Below are positions 39,953-51,013 of a stretch of DNA of 64,000 nt, in pieces (the stretch's first letter is position 1; each line of letters opens with the position of its first letter). Source of the DNA: Mycobacterium florentinum (GTDB lineage Bacteria; Actinomycetota; Actinomycetes; Mycobacteriales; Mycobacteriaceae); the NCBI RefSeq assembly GCF_010730355.1, contig NZ_AP022576.1, forward strand, positions 186,001-250,000, given 5' to 3'. The notes beneath the pieces were generated by a model. It worked only from the letters and a program-made list of their open reading frames with translations, ran no database searches and was not told the origin of the DNA. A program made the position numbers and the translations under genes.

Positions 39953-40372
39953 GTGCACAACGCCGTGCCGGTGGGCGAACTCGAGTGCGTCGGCGACATC
40001 GGCGATGATGCGAACCGCACGGTCGGGGCTCAGCGGGCCCGCGCTGACAGTTTTATCGCAGTCCACACCGGCGATGTAGCGCATCGCGATCCACATCACG
40101 CCATTCGTGGTGTCGCGGTCGAAAACAGTGACGATGTTCTCGTGCTCGTCGAGTTGGGCCAGCAGGTCGGCCTCGCCGCGGAACTTCTGCTCTACCTACT
40201 TGCGCGCCTGCTCGTCGGAAGTTCGGAAATCCAAGGCCTTGAGCGCGACCAGCTTGTTCAGGTTTGGATGCCGGGCCAGATAAACGGCGCCGAAACCACC
40301 GACGCCCAGTGGTTTCAAGATCTGATAGCCCGCGAACACGCTACCCGGTGCCAGTCGATGGATGCCCTCCAT
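39953..40372 (-). pseudogene. Serine/threonine protein kinase fragment
   Basis: ATG 40372 follows an AAAGGAGG ribosome site and gives a clear kinase N-lobe: [21 protein letters not shown] (glycine loop), then LVALKAL with the ATP lysine. A TAG at 40196-40198 stops it at residue 58. Beyond it the same frame continues as kinase: KFRGEADLLAQLDEHENIVT (alpha C and beta 4), VMWIAMRYIAG (hinge), and EFAHRHGVVH just short of the HRD catalytic loop. There it meets the 3' end of the flavoprotein gene and homology ends. So it has a nonsense mutation plus loss of the C-lobe, and no functional kinase can be made. I identify it as a PknA/B-family relic. Confidence 0.8.
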
Positions 40373-40483
40373 CGGTGCGGCCTCCTTTCACCGGATGGCA
40401 GTTAGGTCGTGTCACACGTGAGCGCTCGAATGAATGAGTTTGCGGAACGATCCGCAATCACGACGTGCCCGACGGATTCCTGC

Positions 40484-41398
40484 TCAGGCGGCAGGTTCGG
40501 AGTCCCCGGCAACCAGGTGAAGTCCCGCAAGCAACGCCGCGTCCGCGCCGCCTTGCGCCCGAACGCCATCCGGCCAGCCGGGATAGGGCGGCGGGGTGCC
40601 GCCGAAAACCGGGCAGTGCTCGTGGTGCGGGCACCAGTCGCACAACCGCGACTTACTGGGGCGGAAATCGCCTGTCGCACCGGCGGATTGGATGGCACGC
40701 CAGATCGCCATCAGGGTCTTCTCGAAGCGCAGCAGCTCGTCGAGCTCGGGCGAGTAGTCCAGCACCTGGCCGTCGGCGAGGTAGATCAGCCGCAGCCGGG
40801 TGGGCGGCACGCCGCGGCTGCGCAGCAGCGCCACCGCATAGAACTTCATCTGGAACATCGCCTTGAATTCGGCCAGCGCTCGCGCCTCCGGCGGCGCCTT
40901 GCCGGTCTTGTAGTCGACCACCCGCAGCTCGCCGGTGGCGGCGACGTCGATCCGGTCGATGAACCCGCGCAGCAGCGTGCCGTCGGCGAGTTCCACCTCC
41001 ACCCGCTGCTCGCAGCATTGCGGGTCGAATCGGGTCGGGTCTTCCAGGCGGTAATAGCCGGACAGCAGCGCGCGGGCCTCGTCGAGCACCTGCGTCCGCA
41101 GCACGGAGTCCAGCTCCGCGAACCGGCCGGGCTCGGCGGCCATCACCTGCTCCCACGCGGGCTCCACGAGCGATATCGCGGTGTCCGGGCCTCGTGATGC
41201 CGCGGGCAGGCCGTAGAGCTGTTCGAGTGCGGCGTGCACCACCGACCCGCGGATCTGCGCGGTCGACGGCGGCTCGGGCAGCCGGTCGATCGCCCGGAAC
41301 CGGTACAGCAACGGGCACTGCTTGAAATCCGCCGCCCGCGAAGGTGACAGCGCGGGCCTGGAAGCCGCCCGTGCCTGGTCTTGCGGCTGGTCGGTCAT
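40484..41398 (-). CDS. RecB-family (PD-(D/E)XK) exonuclease with Fe-S cysteines
   Basis: 304 residues. The nuclease core is seen as RGSVVHAALEQL, GFIDRIDVAATG (Asp) and ELRVVDYKTGKAP (the D-x-K motif). Four cysteines typical of Cas4/AddB-like Fe-S clusters are present: one in FKQCPLLYRFR and three in SRLCDWCPHHEHCPVF. These proteins process DNA ends. There is no helicase domain, and the role of this stand-alone form (Rv2119-like) is unknown. It is divergent from trmI, with 73 bases between starts. Confidence 0.88.
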   Translation of the reverse strand: MTDQPQDQARAASRPALSPSRAADFKQCPLLYRFRAIDRLPEPPSTAQIRGSVVHAALEQLYGLPAASRGPDTAISLVEPAWEQVMAAEPGRFAELDSVLRTQVLDEARALLSGYYRLEDPTRFDPQCCEQRVEVELADGTLLRGFIDRIDVAATGELRVVDYKTGKAPPEARALAEFKAMFQMKFYAVALLRSRGVPPTRLRLIYLADGQVLDYSPELDELLRFEKTLMAIWRAIQSAGATGDFRPSKSRLCDWCPHHEHCPVFGGTPPPYPGWPDGVRAQGGADAALLAGLHLVAGDSEPAA

Positions 41399-41411
41399 AT
41401 TCGCAGCCTAG

Positions 41412-42314
<903 letters not shown>

Positions 42315-42320
42315 GGCTAG

Positions 42321-42623
42321 TTAGTCCTCGCTGTCCTCGCTGCGCAGCACCGAGCGTCGCACCGACAGCAGCTCGAACTCGGGATGCGCGGCGACCAGAC
42401 GCTCGGCCGCGTCCAGAACTTCGACCGCATGGCCACGGTCACCGGACACGACGGCCACCCCGATGCCCGCCCGTCGTAACAGATCCCGCGAACCGGTCTC
42501 GGCGGCCGACACGCTGAACTTGCGGCGCAGTTCGGCGACGACGGGACGGATCGCCGACCGCTTCTGCTTGAGCGATCGCACGTCGCCCAGCAACACGTCG
42601 AACTCGAGCCAGGCGATCCACAT
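42321..42623 (-). CDS. DUF503 family protein
   Basis: 100 residues, ferredoxin-like alpha/beta fold typical of DUF503 (WLEFDVLLGDVRSLKQKRSA, IRPVVAELRRKFSVSAAETG). The family often neighbours ribosome-assembly genes such as rbfA in other bacteria; its function is unknown. The ATG at 42623 overlaps the lppK stop (TGATG), so it is translated with lppK. It converges on trmI, with six bases between the stops. Confidence 0.85.
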   Translation of the reverse strand: MWIAWLEFDVLLGDVRSLKQKRSAIRPVVAELRRKFSVSAAETGSRDLLRRAGIGVAVVSGDRGHAVEVLDAAERLVAAHPEFELLSVRRSVLRSEDSED

Positions 42624-43381
42624 CAGCCGGGCGGAGGTGGCGCGGACTCGGGAGCCGGCGGCTCAGGCGGGGCCGGCGGTGGCTCAGCAGGAGGAGGCGG
42701 TGGCTCGGGTGGGGGTGGCGGTGCAGGAGGAGGCGGAGCAGGTGCGGCCGACGGCGGCGGCGCCGGAGGGGGCGTCGGAAGAGGCGGAGGGGGCGGCGGC
42801 TCGACGGGTTCCGGCGGCGGTGGCAGGGGAAGCGCGGGTGGCGGAGGCGCCGGAGGCGTCGGGGCGGGCGAGTTGCCCAGTGCCAACAGCATTTCCGCTG
42901 TTCGCCGGGACAGCTGCCAGCCGCCTGCCAACGGCGCGAACTCCATCGGGAAGGTGAACGCGCCGTTGTTCGCCTTGGCGGTCTTGACGCTGACGGTGGC
43001 CACCACGTTGGCCGGGTTCTTGTCCGACCACGCGATGCTGTTCGTCGCGAAGGTCATCGGCAGGTAGCCGTTGTCGCGCAGCGCGTTGATGAACTTGTCC
43101 AGCTGGGCCGCGCTCTCCGGCGTCGCGCCTTCGACGAGGTTCACCTTGTTGGTGCCCGGCACGTTCGGGTCGACAAGCCGGTTCAGCACCTCGACCAGAG
43201 CCTCGGGGACGGGCAGGGGCGCGGTCGGGGGAGCCGCGACGAGCAACGGACTGGACGTCGGCGCAACCACCCCCGAACTGGTCGACGGCAGCACCTTGGG
43301 TTCGCTGTGTGAGCACGCCGCGATCCCGAGGGCCGCCACTGCGGTGGCGGTGCTCAGTGCTACGGACAGGTGTCGCTGCAT
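42623..43381 (-). CDS. lppK: Lipoprotein LppK with MTB12-like domain and proline-rich tail
   Basis: 252 residues. The signal sequence with lipobox ([14 protein letters not shown]) predicts a membrane-anchored lipoprotein. Residues about 50-165 form a domain related to the low-molecular-weight antigen MTB12/Cfp2 ([38 protein letters not shown]). From about residue 168 to the end the protein is almost only Pro with Ala, Glu and Ser (PPPPPP blocks), probably an extended stalk through the cell wall. The position matches Rv2116. The tail-coding DNA is very low in complexity, so its length may vary between strains. Confidence 0.85.
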   Translation of the reverse strand: MQRHLSVALSTATAVAALGIAACSHSEPKVLPSTSSGVVAPTSSPLLVAAPPTAPLPVPEALVEVLNRLVDPNVPGTNKVNLVEGATPESAAQLDKFINALRDNGYLPMTFATNSIAWSDKNPANVVATVSVKTAKANNGAFTFPMEFAPLAGGWQLSRRTAEMLLALGNSPAPTPPAPPPPALPLPPPPEPVEPPPPPPLPTPPPAPPPSAAPAPPPPAPPPPPEPPPPPAEPPPAPPEPPAPESAPPPPG

Positions 43382-43398
43382 CCGTCGAACCGGCCGGG

Positions 43399-43536
43399 CT
43401 ATTCGGCCACGCCTGATTCTTGGAGGGCGGTGGTTGCTGCGATCGGGCCAACTGGTGCAATGGAAGTCACAGTTGGAAACATTGCGTTGATGACCGCGAC
43501 CACGGCAAGGCCTGTGGTGAGGGGTTTTGCGGTCAA
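43399..43536 (-). CDS. Short ORF resembling an MTB12/Cfp2 N-terminus (possible gene fragment)
   Basis: A TTG at 43536, after GAGAGG, starts a 45-residue peptide: [20 protein letters not shown] is a hydrophobic, export-like stretch, followed by [20 protein letters not shown] and a stop. It looks like the signal peptide and first mature residues of MTB12/Cfp2-type secreted antigens, the same family as the domain in the adjacent lppK, but the rest is missing. It may be the remnant of a tandem duplicate, or a real tiny exported peptide. Confidence 0.35.
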   Translation of the reverse strand: MTAKPLTTGLAVVAVINAMFPTVTSIAPVGPIAATTALQESGVAE

Positions 43537-43692
43537 GGGGTGTCCTCTCGGTGGTCCCAAATCGACGCCGAGGTTACCAGCGGGAGTAAAGACGCGACTT
43601 TTGATGGCTTTTGAGTTCACGCATGAACGGCCAATCGCCGGTAGCGTTGTAAGGATCCACCGCATCAATTCGGGGCGGGAAAGGAGCGCAAC

Positions 43693-45522
43693 ATGGGTGA
43701 CTCAGAGCGTTCTGAAGCATTCGGGATCAATGACGAAACTGGTATGTCCAGCAGCGATGCTGCAGAGCTGGAACAGTTACGACGCGAGGCCGCGGTACTC
43801 CGCGAGCAACTCGAGCAAGCCGCCGGGTCGGCGGGCAGTACACGCTCCGCGCGCGATGTGCATCAACTCGAGGCCCGCATCGACTCGCTCGCCGCGCGCA
43901 ATTCCAAATTAATGGAAACTCTTAAAGAGGCCCGACAGCAGTTACTTGCCTTGCGCGAGGAGGTCGATCGGCTCGGGCAGCCGCCGAGCGGATACGGCGT
44001 CTTGCTCTCGTCCCATGAGGATGAAACGGTCGACGTGTTCACCTCGGGTCGCAAGATGCGATTGACATGCTCGCCCAACATCGACGTGTCGTCGCTGCGC
44101 AAGGGACAGACGGTCCGGCTCAACGAAGCCCTGACCGTCGTCGAGGCTGGGACGTTCGAATCCGTCGGCGAGATCTCGACTCTGCGCGAGGTGCTCAACG
44201 ACGGCCACCGCGCGTTGGTCGTCGGCCACGCCGACGAGGAACGGATCGTGTGGCTCGCCGACCCCCTGGTGGCCGAGGACCTGCCGGAGGGGCACCCCGA
44301 CGCACTCAACGATGACACCAGGCCGCGGAAACTGCGGCCTGGCGATTCTCTACTCGTCGACACCAAAGCCGGCTACGCGTTCGAGCGCATCCCCAAGGCC
44401 GAGGTCGAGGACCTGGTGCTGGAAGAGGTGCCCGACGTCAGCTACCAGGACATCGGTGGCCTGACCCGGCAGATCGAGCAGATCCGCGACGCCGTCGAGC
44501 TACCGTTCCTGCACAAGGACCTCTACCGGGAGTACGCATTGCGTCCGCCCAAGGGTGTGTTGCTCTACGGCCCGCCGGGGTGCGGTAAGACGTTGATCGC
44601 CAAGGCGGTCGCCAACTCGCTGGCCAAGAAGATGGCCGAGGTGCGCGGCGACGACGCCCGCGAGGCCAAGTCGTACTTCTTGAACATCAAGGGCCCCGAG
44701 CTGCTGAACAAGTTCGTCGGCGAGACCGAGCGGCACATCCGGCTGATCTTCCAGCGCGCCCGTGAGAAGGCCTCCGAGGGCACACCGGTGATCGTGTTCT
44801 TCGACGAGATGGACTCCATCTTCCGCACCCGCGGTACCGGCGTCTCCTCCGACGTCGAGACCACGGTGGTCCCGCAGCTGCTGAGCGAGATCGACGGTGT
44901 GGAGGGGCTGGAGAACGTCATCGTGATCGGTGCCTCCAACCGTGAGGACATGATCGACCCCGCGATCCTGCGGCCCGGACGTCTCGACGTGAAGATCAAG
45001 ATCGAGCGGCCCGATGCCGAAGCGGCACAAGACATCTTCTCGAAGTACTTGGTTGAGACGCTGCCGGTGCACGCCGACGACATCGCCGAGTTCGACGGCG
45101 ACCGTGGCGCTTGCATCGCCGCGATGATCGAAAAGGTCGTCGAGCGGATGTACGCCGAGATCGACGACAACCGGTTCCTGGAGGTCACCTACGCCAACGG
45201 TGACAAGGAAGTCATGTACTTCAAGGACTTCAACTCCGGGGCGATGATCCAGAACGTCGTCGACCGCGCGAAGAAGAACGCGATCAAGGCGGTGCTGGAA
45301 ACCGGCCAATCGGGCTTGCGGATTCAGCATCTGCTCGACTCGATCGTCGACGAGTTCGCCGAGAACGAGGACCTGCCCAACACCACCAACCCCGACGACT
45401 GGGCGCGGATCTCGGGCAAGAAGGGCGAGCGGATCGTGTACATCCGCACCCTGGTCACCGGCAAGTCGTCGAGCGCATCGCGCGCCATCGACACCGAATC
45501 GAACCTCGGCCAGTACCTCTAG
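43693..45522 (+). CDS. mpa: Mycobacterial proteasome ATPase Mpa (ARC)
   Basis: 609 residues. The N-terminal coiled coil (about 20-95), which binds Pup, is followed by two OB domains (about 96-240) and one AAA domain with Walker [13 protein letters not shown], Walker [11 protein letters not shown] and Arg-finger region ILRPGRLD. The C-terminus is GQYL, the conserved QYL motif that docks on the 20S core and opens its gate. Mpa unfolds pupylated proteins and threads them into PrcBA. AAAGGAG precedes the ATG. It lies about 4 kb from dop-pup-prcBA, separated by two unrelated conserved genes, as in M. tuberculosis. Confidence 0.97.
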   Translation: MGDSERSEAFGINDETGMSSSDAAELEQLRREAAVLREQLEQAAGSAGSTRSARDVHQLEARIDSLAARNSKLMETLKEARQQLLALREEVDRLGQPPSGYGVLLSSHEDETVDVFTSGRKMRLTCSPNIDVSSLRKGQTVRLNEALTVVEAGTFESVGEISTLREVLNDGHRALVVGHADEERIVWLADPLVAEDLPEGHPDALNDDTRPRKLRPGDSLLVDTKAGYAFERIPKAEVEDLVLEEVPDVSYQDIGGLTRQIEQIRDAVELPFLHKDLYREYALRPPKGVLLYGPPGCGKTLIAKAVANSLAKKMAEVRGDDAREAKSYFLNIKGPELLNKFVGETERHIRLIFQRAREKASEGTPVIVFFDEMDSIFRTRGTGVSSDVETTVVPQLLSEIDGVEGLENVIVIGASNREDMIDPAILRPGRLDVKIKIERPDAEAAQDIFSKYLVETLPVHADDIAEFDGDRGACIAAMIEKVVERMYAEIDDNRFLEVTYANGDKEVMYFKDFNSGAMIQNVVDRAKKNAIKAVLETGQSGLRIQHLLDSIVDEFAENEDLPNTTNPDDWARISGKKGERIVYIRTLVTGKSSSASRAIDTESNLGQYL

Positions 45523-45536
45523 GGACTCAATCCCTA
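45520..45536. terminator. Short hairpin between convergent mpa and Rv2114-like gene
   Basis: TAGGGA-CTCAA-TCCCTA: a 6-bp stem with 5-base loop that includes the mpa stop codon, between two convergent genes only 20 bases apart. It could slow or end transcription in both directions. It has no U-tract, so support is modest. Confidence 0.35.
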
Positions 45537-45542
45537 AGCGGC

Positions 45543-46148
45543 TCAGTCGAATTCGAACGAGTAGCTGTTCGTCAGGTCGTCCTGCGTCACGCGGGCGGGG
45601 CGCGTCGTCGTGTCCACTCGCAGCGTTTCGGCCAGCACGCGCGGCTGATAGCTCCAACCCTGCGGCAGCGTGAGCCGGTCGGCCAGCCCGGCCAGCTCGG
45701 CCCGCGACAGGTTGGGGTCGGCGACCTGGCTCCAGGTCTGCATGACCCAGCGCTGGCCGTCGGGATCGATCAGCTCGTAGATCTCTTCGCCGGCGTTGAA
45801 GACGAAGACCGTATTGCGGGTCACTTCGTTGACGGTGTACGGCGCGGGGTTCATCGACGACAGCTGCACGGTGGCTTGCTTGATCATCTCGATCCCGCCG
45901 AACGTCATCCGCTCCTGCTGAGCGTCGGCCTCCTTTTCGATGGCATTCATCAGCCAGTAGCGCGGGCCGTTCAGCAAGGCCGCCGCGGCGCCGTGCTCCG
46001 CCGCGATGGCCTGCGGGTCGAGCTTGGACCACAGCTCGGCCGGGCAGTCGTTGAGCGGGAAGCTGTTGTAGACGGTGGCTTGTGGGCCGGATTCACCGAC
46101 TTCCACGAGAAGCACTTCGCCGTAACGCTTTCCGGATAGGTCGGGCAT
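45543..46148 (-). CDS. Conserved actinobacterial hypothetical protein (Rv2114-like)
   Basis: 201 residues, soluble, no signal peptide. Characteristic segments are KRYGEVLLVEVGESGPQATV, YNSFPLNDCPAELW, GGIEMIKQATVQLSSMNPAP and a beta-rich C-terminus (VFVFNAGEEIYELIDPDGQR). It looks like a two-part alpha/beta protein of unknown function that is conserved beside mpa in mycobacteria. It follows the membrane-protein gene by four bases on the same strand. Confidence 0.75.
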   Translation of the reverse strand: MPDLSGKRYGEVLLVEVGESGPQATVYNSFPLNDCPAELWSKLDPQAIAAEHGAAAALLNGPRYWLMNAIEKEADAQQERMTFGGIEMIKQATVQLSSMNPAPYTVNEVTRNTVFVFNAGEEIYELIDPDGQRWVMQTWSQVADPNLSRAELAGLADRLTLPQGWSYQPRVLAETLRVDTTTRPARVTQDDLTNSYSFEFD

Positions 46149-46152
46149 TTGG

Positions 46153-47313
46153 TTACTCGCATTCTATCGTTGCGACATTGCCGAGATAGCGGTTGCGGGC
46201 CGCGAGAGCGGTGTGCAGGTCGTCGATCAGCGGGTCGAGGAACATGCCCCGGTATTCGTCGTCGTCGACCGCCCGCGCGCTGATGTACATGAACGTCAGC
46301 GCGCCCAGGAACAGGCACATGTGGATCAGTGAAACCGGCGCCGGGAACGTCATGCCGAACACGGTCGCGGTCATGTCCTGGTTGTGCGTCCACTCCTTGA
46401 GCAGCGGTGGCGTGAGGATGATGACGCCCAAAATGAGGTACATGGTGGCGCCGACGGAGGCCACCACCAGGATCTCGATGAGTTGCGAGGTCGCGAGCAA
46501 GAACACCACATTGAGGCGCTCCGTGCGCTTGAGCGGTGAGCCGGACACGGGGGCGTGCATGGCGGTGAACGGGGTGTCGACGAGGCTCTGGCTGCCCTCG
46601 GGCAGCGACGCCGTCGACTTCAGCAGCGGCCGCACCCGTTCCACCGTCTTGGATATCACGAACGCCCCCGCGATGCCCATCAGAAAAGTGATGGCCAGCG
46701 TCAGCCGCTCCCCGTTGATATTCGCTGCCATCAGCCAGACGTAGGTGTTGAAGAACACCAACGCGGTCAGCAGCACGATCGGCAGGGCCCGGATCGCCAG
46801 CGTGCCGACCGTCGAGAGGTGCTCGAACGTCATCCGCACCGCCCAGGCGAGCACCGACCCGACGCCGCAGCCGGTCAGCAGCAGCACCACGACCAGGATG
46901 ACGGCGTCCCGGGTCAACTGGATCGGGCCGGATTCGATGACCCCGCAGGCGACCGCGAAGGCCAGCGAGGCGGTCGCCACGGCCGCGCGGGTGCCCCCGC
47001 TGGCGATCCGGGACACCAGCCAGCCGATCAGGGCGGCCAGCGGAAGTGCGAGGGCCAGCAACGCCAGGATCGCCCACTGGCGGCTGGTCGGCGTGCCGTT
47101 GATGAAGACCTCGTTGCCGTCGCTGATGACGTAGACGCCCAGCAGGCACGCTTCTACCGCCGCCCACGCGGAAAGCATCGGAGCGCACCGTGGCCAGAGC
47201 CGGCGCCATCGGCCCCGTCGGGTCAGCACCGACGGCAGGCCGCGCTCCAGGAACCACCGTTCGGCCGCTGCCGTCTTCTGAACGTCCGGCGTGCGGCGCT
47301 GAGTTAGACCCAC
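46153..47313 (-). CDS. Conserved integral membrane protein (Rv2113-like)
   Basis: 386 residues with about nine hydrophobic helices (AWAAVEACLLGVYVISDG, WAILALLALALPLAALIGWL, DAVILVVVLLLTGCGVGSVLAW, LIEILVVASVGATMYLILGV). The start is GTG 47313. The C-terminal cytoplasmic tail (DDEYRGMFLDPLIDDLHTAL) is conserved-looking. No transporter or enzyme family is recognised. It is co-transcribed with the downstream soluble gene and divergent from dop across 196 bases. Confidence 0.8.
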   Translation of the reverse strand: MGLTQRRTPDVQKTAAAERWFLERGLPSVLTRRGRWRRLWPRCAPMLSAWAAVEACLLGVYVISDGNEVFINGTPTSRQWAILALLALALPLAALIGWLVSRIASGGTRAAVATASLAFAVACGVIESGPIQLTRDAVILVVVLLLTGCGVGSVLAWAVRMTFEHLSTVGTLAIRALPIVLLTALVFFNTYVWLMAANINGERLTLAITFLMGIAGAFVISKTVERVRPLLKSTASLPEGSQSLVDTPFTAMHAPVSGSPLKRTERLNVVFLLATSQLIEILVVASVGATMYLILGVIILTPPLLKEWTHNQDMTATVFGMTFPAPVSLIHMCLFLGALTFMYISARAVDDDEYRGMFLDPLIDDLHTALAARNRYLGNVATIECE

Positions 47314-47509
47314 ACCGGGTCACCCTAGTGGCGCGGCAACCCGTGCGCTGGCTGTTTAGGCGCAGGTCAGGAATTGTTCTTCGGCACCACCGGCAATCTC
47401 TTCGAATTCTCTTTGCGCCGCAGGCTTTTCGACGATCTGCGGACGCTCGACGTCGGCGGTCACCTTGCCCCGGCGCGGGGCGCAACCTCACCCGGCCTAC
47501 CCTTGACGC

Positions 47510-49018
47510 ATGCAACGGATTATCGGGACGGAGGTCGAGTACGGCATTTCGTCGCCGTCCGACCCGACCGCCAACCCGATCCTTACTTCGACTCAGGCAG
47601 TGCTGGCCTACGCGGCCGCCGCCGGCATTCAGCGCGCCAAGCGCACCCGGTGGGACTACGAGGTGGAGTCGCCGCTGCGCGACGCCCGTGGCTTCGACCT
47701 GAGCCGCTCGGCCGGGCCGCCGCCGGTGGTCGACGCCGACGAGGTCGGCGCGGCAAACATGATCCTGACCAACGGGGCACGGCTCTATGTCGACCACGCG
47801 CACCCCGAGTACTCCGCGCCCGAGTGCACCGACCCGCTCGACGCGGTCATCTGGGACAAGGCCGGCGAGCGGGTGATGGAGGCCGCCGCGCGCCACGTCG
47901 CCAGCGTGCCCGGAGCCGCCAAGCTCCAGCTCTACAAGAACAATGTCGACGGCAAGGGCGCCTCGTACGGGTCGCACGAGAACTACCTGATGTCCCGACA
48001 GACGCCGTTTTCGGCCATCATCGCAGGTCTGACGCCGTTCTTTGTGTCCCGGCAGGTCGTCACCGGCTCCGGCCGGGTCGGCATCGGCCCCTCGGGTGAC
48101 GAGCCCGGCTTCCAGCTCTCCCAGCGCTCCGACTACATCGAGGTCGAGGTCGGGCTGGAGACCACGCTCAAGCGCGGCATCATCAACACCCGCGACGAAC
48201 CGCACGCCGACGCCGACCGGTATCGCCGGCTGCACGTGATCATCGGCGACGCCAACCTCGCCGAGACGTCGACCTACCTGAAGCTGGGCACCACGGCGCT
48301 GGTCCTGGATCTGATCGAAGAAGGCCCGCAGCACGGCATCGACCTCAGCGATCTCGCGCTGGCCCGGCCGGTGCATGCGGTCCATGCGATCAGTCGCGAT
48401 CCGTCGCTGCGGGTGGCGGTGGCCCTGGCCGATGGCCGGGAGCTGACTGCGCTTGCGCTGCAACGGATCTACCTCGACCGGGTGGCCAAACTGGTCGACG
48501 GTCGCGACCCCGACCCGCGGGCAGCGCACGTTGTCGAGACCTGGGCGCACGTCCTGGATCTGCTCGAGCGCGACCCGATGGAATGCGCCGAGCTGCTGGA
48601 CTGGCCGGCCAAGCTGCGCCTGCTCGAGGGTTTCCGGCAGCGGGAGAACCTGAGCTGGTCCGCGCCGCGACTGCACCTGGTGGACCTGCAGTATTCGGAT
48701 GTCCGGCTGGACAAGGGCCTGTACAACCGGCTGGTCGCGCGTGGCTCGATGAAGCGTCTGGTCAGTGAACATCAGGTGATCGAGGCGGTGGACAACCCGC
48801 CGACCGACACCCGCGCGTATTTCCGCGGCGAATGCCTGCGCCGGTTCGGCGCCGACATCGCCGCGGCCAGTTGGGACTCGGTGATTTTCGATCTCGGTGG
48901 TGATTCGCTGGTGCGCATCCCGACGCTGGAGCCGCTGCGGGGCAGCAAGGCGCACGTCGGCGCGCTGCTGGACTCGGTCGACAGTGCCGTCGAACTGGTT
49001 GAACAACTGACGAGCTGA
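47510..49018 (+). CDS. dop: Deamidase/depupylase Dop
   Basis: 502 residues, a glutamine-synthetase-fold enzyme related to PafA. It converts the C-terminal Gln of Pup to Glu and also removes Pup from substrates. The ATP and metal site begins with [14 protein letters not shown] (Glu, with the Asp nucleophile region downstream at [10 protein letters not shown]), followed by [17 protein letters not shown] and [18 protein letters not shown]. The roughly 40-residue Dop loop ([20 protein letters not shown]) distinguishes it from PafA. It precedes pup by 102 bases. Confidence 0.96.
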   Translation: MQRIIGTEVEYGISSPSDPTANPILTSTQAVLAYAAAAGIQRAKRTRWDYEVESPLRDARGFDLSRSAGPPPVVDADEVGAANMILTNGARLYVDHAHPEYSAPECTDPLDAVIWDKAGERVMEAAARHVASVPGAAKLQLYKNNVDGKGASYGSHENYLMSRQTPFSAIIAGLTPFFVSRQVVTGSGRVGIGPSGDEPGFQLSQRSDYIEVEVGLETTLKRGIINTRDEPHADADRYRRLHVIIGDANLAETSTYLKLGTTALVLDLIEEGPQHGIDLSDLALARPVHAVHAISRDPSLRVAVALADGRELTALALQRIYLDRVAKLVDGRDPDPRAAHVVETWAHVLDLLERDPMECAELLDWPAKLRLLEGFRQRENLSWSAPRLHLVDLQYSDVRLDKGLYNRLVARGSMKRLVSEHQVIEAVDNPPTDTRAYFRGECLRRFGADIAAASWDSVIFDLGGDSLVRIPTLEPLRGSKAHVGALLDSVDSAVELVEQLTS

Positions 49019-49120
49019 GCCTGGTTAACCGAAGAAGACCGGCGTTGACCGGTAGGGTAGAGGTACCAGCGGGCGGCTTAAGCGGCCAGTAAGCAAGCCC
49101 AGACAAAGCAGGAGGCGGCG

Positions 49121-49315
49121 ATGGCGCAGGAGCAGACCAAACGTGGCGGTGGCGGCGGCGACGAAGATGACGTCGTTGGCACTACCGCTGCGGGCCAAGA
49201 GCGTCGCGAGAAACTGACCGAGGAAACCGACGATCTGCTCGACGAGATTGACGACGTCCTGGAGGAAAACGCCGAGGACTTCGTCCGCGCGTACGTCCAA
49301 AAGGGCGGACAGTGA
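49121..49315 (+). CDS. pup: Prokaryotic ubiquitin-like protein Pup
   Basis: 64 residues, intrinsically disordered with a helix-forming middle ([20 protein letters not shown]) that binds the Mpa coiled coil. The C-terminus is YVQKGGQ: the final Gln is deamidated by Dop to Glu, then ligated by PafA to lysines of target proteins. AGGAGG precedes the ATG. The stop overlaps prcB by four bases, so tag and protease are made together. Confidence 0.97.
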   Translation: MAQEQTKRGGGGGDEDDVVGTTAAGQERREKLTEETDDLLDEIDDVLEENAEDFVRAYVQKGGQ

Positions 49316-50193
49316 CCTGGCCTTTTCCCGATCGTCTGTCCACTAACTCGGCACTTCCCGGATTTTCCGCTGTAAATACGTCCTCTTTCGCCGATCTGTT
49401 GCGCCGCCAGGCGCCCGAATTACTCCCGGCTGTCCTGGGTGGCGGCGGTAGCCAATCCGGTGGTGACGGTGCGCATCTGCCGCACGGCACCACGATCGTG
49501 GCCCTGAAATACCCCGGCGGTGTCCTGATCGCCGGTGACCGGCGTTCGACGCAGGGCAACATGATCGCCGGCCGGGACGTCAAAAAGGTGTACATCACCG
49601 ACGACTACACGGCGACCGGCATCGCCGGCACGGCCGCCATCGCCGTCGAATTCGCCCGCCTCTACGCCGTGGAGCTCGAGCACTACGAGAAGCTGGAAGG
49701 CGTGCCGCTCACGTTCGCCGGCAAGGTGAACCGGCTCGCGATCATGGTGCGCGGCAACCTTGCCGCCGCGATGCAGGGGCTGGTGGCCCTGCCGCTGCTG
49801 GCGGGCTACGACATCCACGCCGCCGACCCGGAAAGCGCCGGGCGCATAGTCTCGTTCGACGCCGCGGGCGGCTGGAACATCGAGGAAGAGGGCTACCAGT
49901 CGGTGGGGTCGGGATCGATCTTCGCGAAGTCTTCGATCAAGAAGTTGTACGCCCAAGTCACCGACGTCGATTCCGCGGTGCGGGTGGCCGTGGAGGCGTT
50001 GTACGACGCCGCCGACGACGATTCCGCCACCGGCGGACCGGATCTGGTGCGCGGGATCTTCCCGACGGCCGTCACCATCGGCGCCGAAGGCGCGGCCGAA
50101 GTCCCCGAGAGCCGCATCGCCGAGCTGGCCCGGGAGGTCATCCAAAGCCGCTCGCGCACCGACACTTTCGGCCCGGATGGCGGTGAGAAGTGA
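49312..50193 (+). CDS. prcB: 20S proteasome beta subunit
   Basis: 293 residues. A propeptide of about 59 residues ends in HG and is cleaved to expose the catalytic threonine of [19 protein letters not shown] (Thr60 here). The conserved Asp17-like and Lys33-like residues fall in GDRRSTQGN and the following [18 protein letters not shown]. Beta rings hold the proteolytic chamber of the proteasome. The C-terminus is charged. It overlaps pup upstream and prcA downstream by four bases each. Confidence 0.97.
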   Translation: MTWPFPDRLSTNSALPGFSAVNTSSFADLLRRQAPELLPAVLGGGGSQSGGDGAHLPHGTTIVALKYPGGVLIAGDRRSTQGNMIAGRDVKKVYITDDYTATGIAGTAAIAVEFARLYAVELEHYEKLEGVPLTFAGKVNRLAIMVRGNLAAAMQGLVALPLLAGYDIHAADPESAGRIVSFDAAGGWNIEEEGYQSVGSGSIFAKSSIKKLYAQVTDVDSAVRVAVEALYDAADDDSATGGPDLVRGIFPTAVTIGAEGAAEVPESRIAELAREVIQSRSRTDTFGPDGGEK

Positions 50194-50957
50194 GCTTCCC
50201 GTATTTCATCTCGCCTGAGCAGGCGATGCGTGAGCGCAGCGAGCTCGCGCGCAAGGGCATCGCCCGGGGCCGCAGCGTCGTGGCGCTGGCCTACGCCGGT
50301 GGCGTGCTGTTCGTCGCGGAGAACCCGTCGCGGTCGCTGCAGAAGATCAGCGAACTCTACGACCGCGTGGGCTTCGCGGCCGCGGGCAAGTTCAACGAGT
50401 TCGACAATCTGCGGCGCGGCGGCATCCAGTTCGCCGACACCCGCGGCTACGCCTACGACCGCCGCGACGTCACCGGCCGGCAGCTGGCCAACGTCTACGC
50501 GCAGACCCTGGGCACCATCTTCACCGAGCAGGCCAAGCCCTACGAGGTGGAGTTGTGCGTCGCCGAGGTCGCGCACTACGGCGAGACCAAACCGCCTGAG
50601 TTGTACCGGATCACCTACGACGGTTCCATCGCCGACGAGCCGCACTTCGTGGTGATGGGCGGTACCACCGAGCCGATCGCCACCGCGCTCAAGGAGTCTT
50701 ACGCCGAAAACGCCGACCTGCACGACGCTTTGGGGATCGCGTTGGAGGCGCTGCGGGCGGGCAGCCCCAACGGCGGCGACGAGCCTTCGCTGGATGTGGC
50801 CAGCCTCGAGGTCGCCATCCTGGACGCCAACCGGCCCCGGCGCGCGTTCCGGCGGATCGGCCGGTCCACCCTGGAAAACCTCCTGCAGGAGGTGGATTCG
50901 AAGGGCTCGAAATCCGATTCGGAGCCGTCGGATTCCGAAGGCGACACTTCGGATTAG
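50190..50957 (+). CDS. prcA: 20S proteasome alpha subunit
   Basis: 255 residues, Ntn-hydrolase fold without the catalytic threonine. The N-terminal gating peptide [20 protein letters not shown] closes the pore until Mpa docks. [20 protein letters not shown] is the following core. The acidic Ser/Asp-rich tail ([15 protein letters not shown]) is surface-exposed. The start is GTG 50190 overlapping the prcB stop. pafA follows 56 bases later, with no intervening PE/PPE genes or IS6110 as in M. tuberculosis. Confidence 0.96.
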   Translation: MSFPYFISPEQAMRERSELARKGIARGRSVVALAYAGGVLFVAENPSRSLQKISELYDRVGFAAAGKFNEFDNLRRGGIQFADTRGYAYDRRDVTGRQLANVYAQTLGTIFTEQAKPYEVELCVAEVAHYGETKPPELYRITYDGSIADEPHFVVMGGTTEPIATALKESYAENADLHDALGIALEALRAGSPNGGDEPSLDVASLEVAILDANRPRRAFRRIGRSTLENLLQEVDSKGSKSDSEPSDSEGDTSD

Positions 50958-51013
50958 ACCCGCGGGCGCGGCTTGCTGACCGTCGCCCTGACACAACAAG
51001 TACCCTCGATGTT

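Noticed and set aside
45971..49006. A 1011-residue open frame on the minus strand through dop and the Rv2113-like gene
   Set aside because: In high-GC DNA the antisense of real genes is often open. This frame is Arg/Gln/Asp/Pro-rich, matches no family, and lies opposite dop and out of frame with the true membrane protein.
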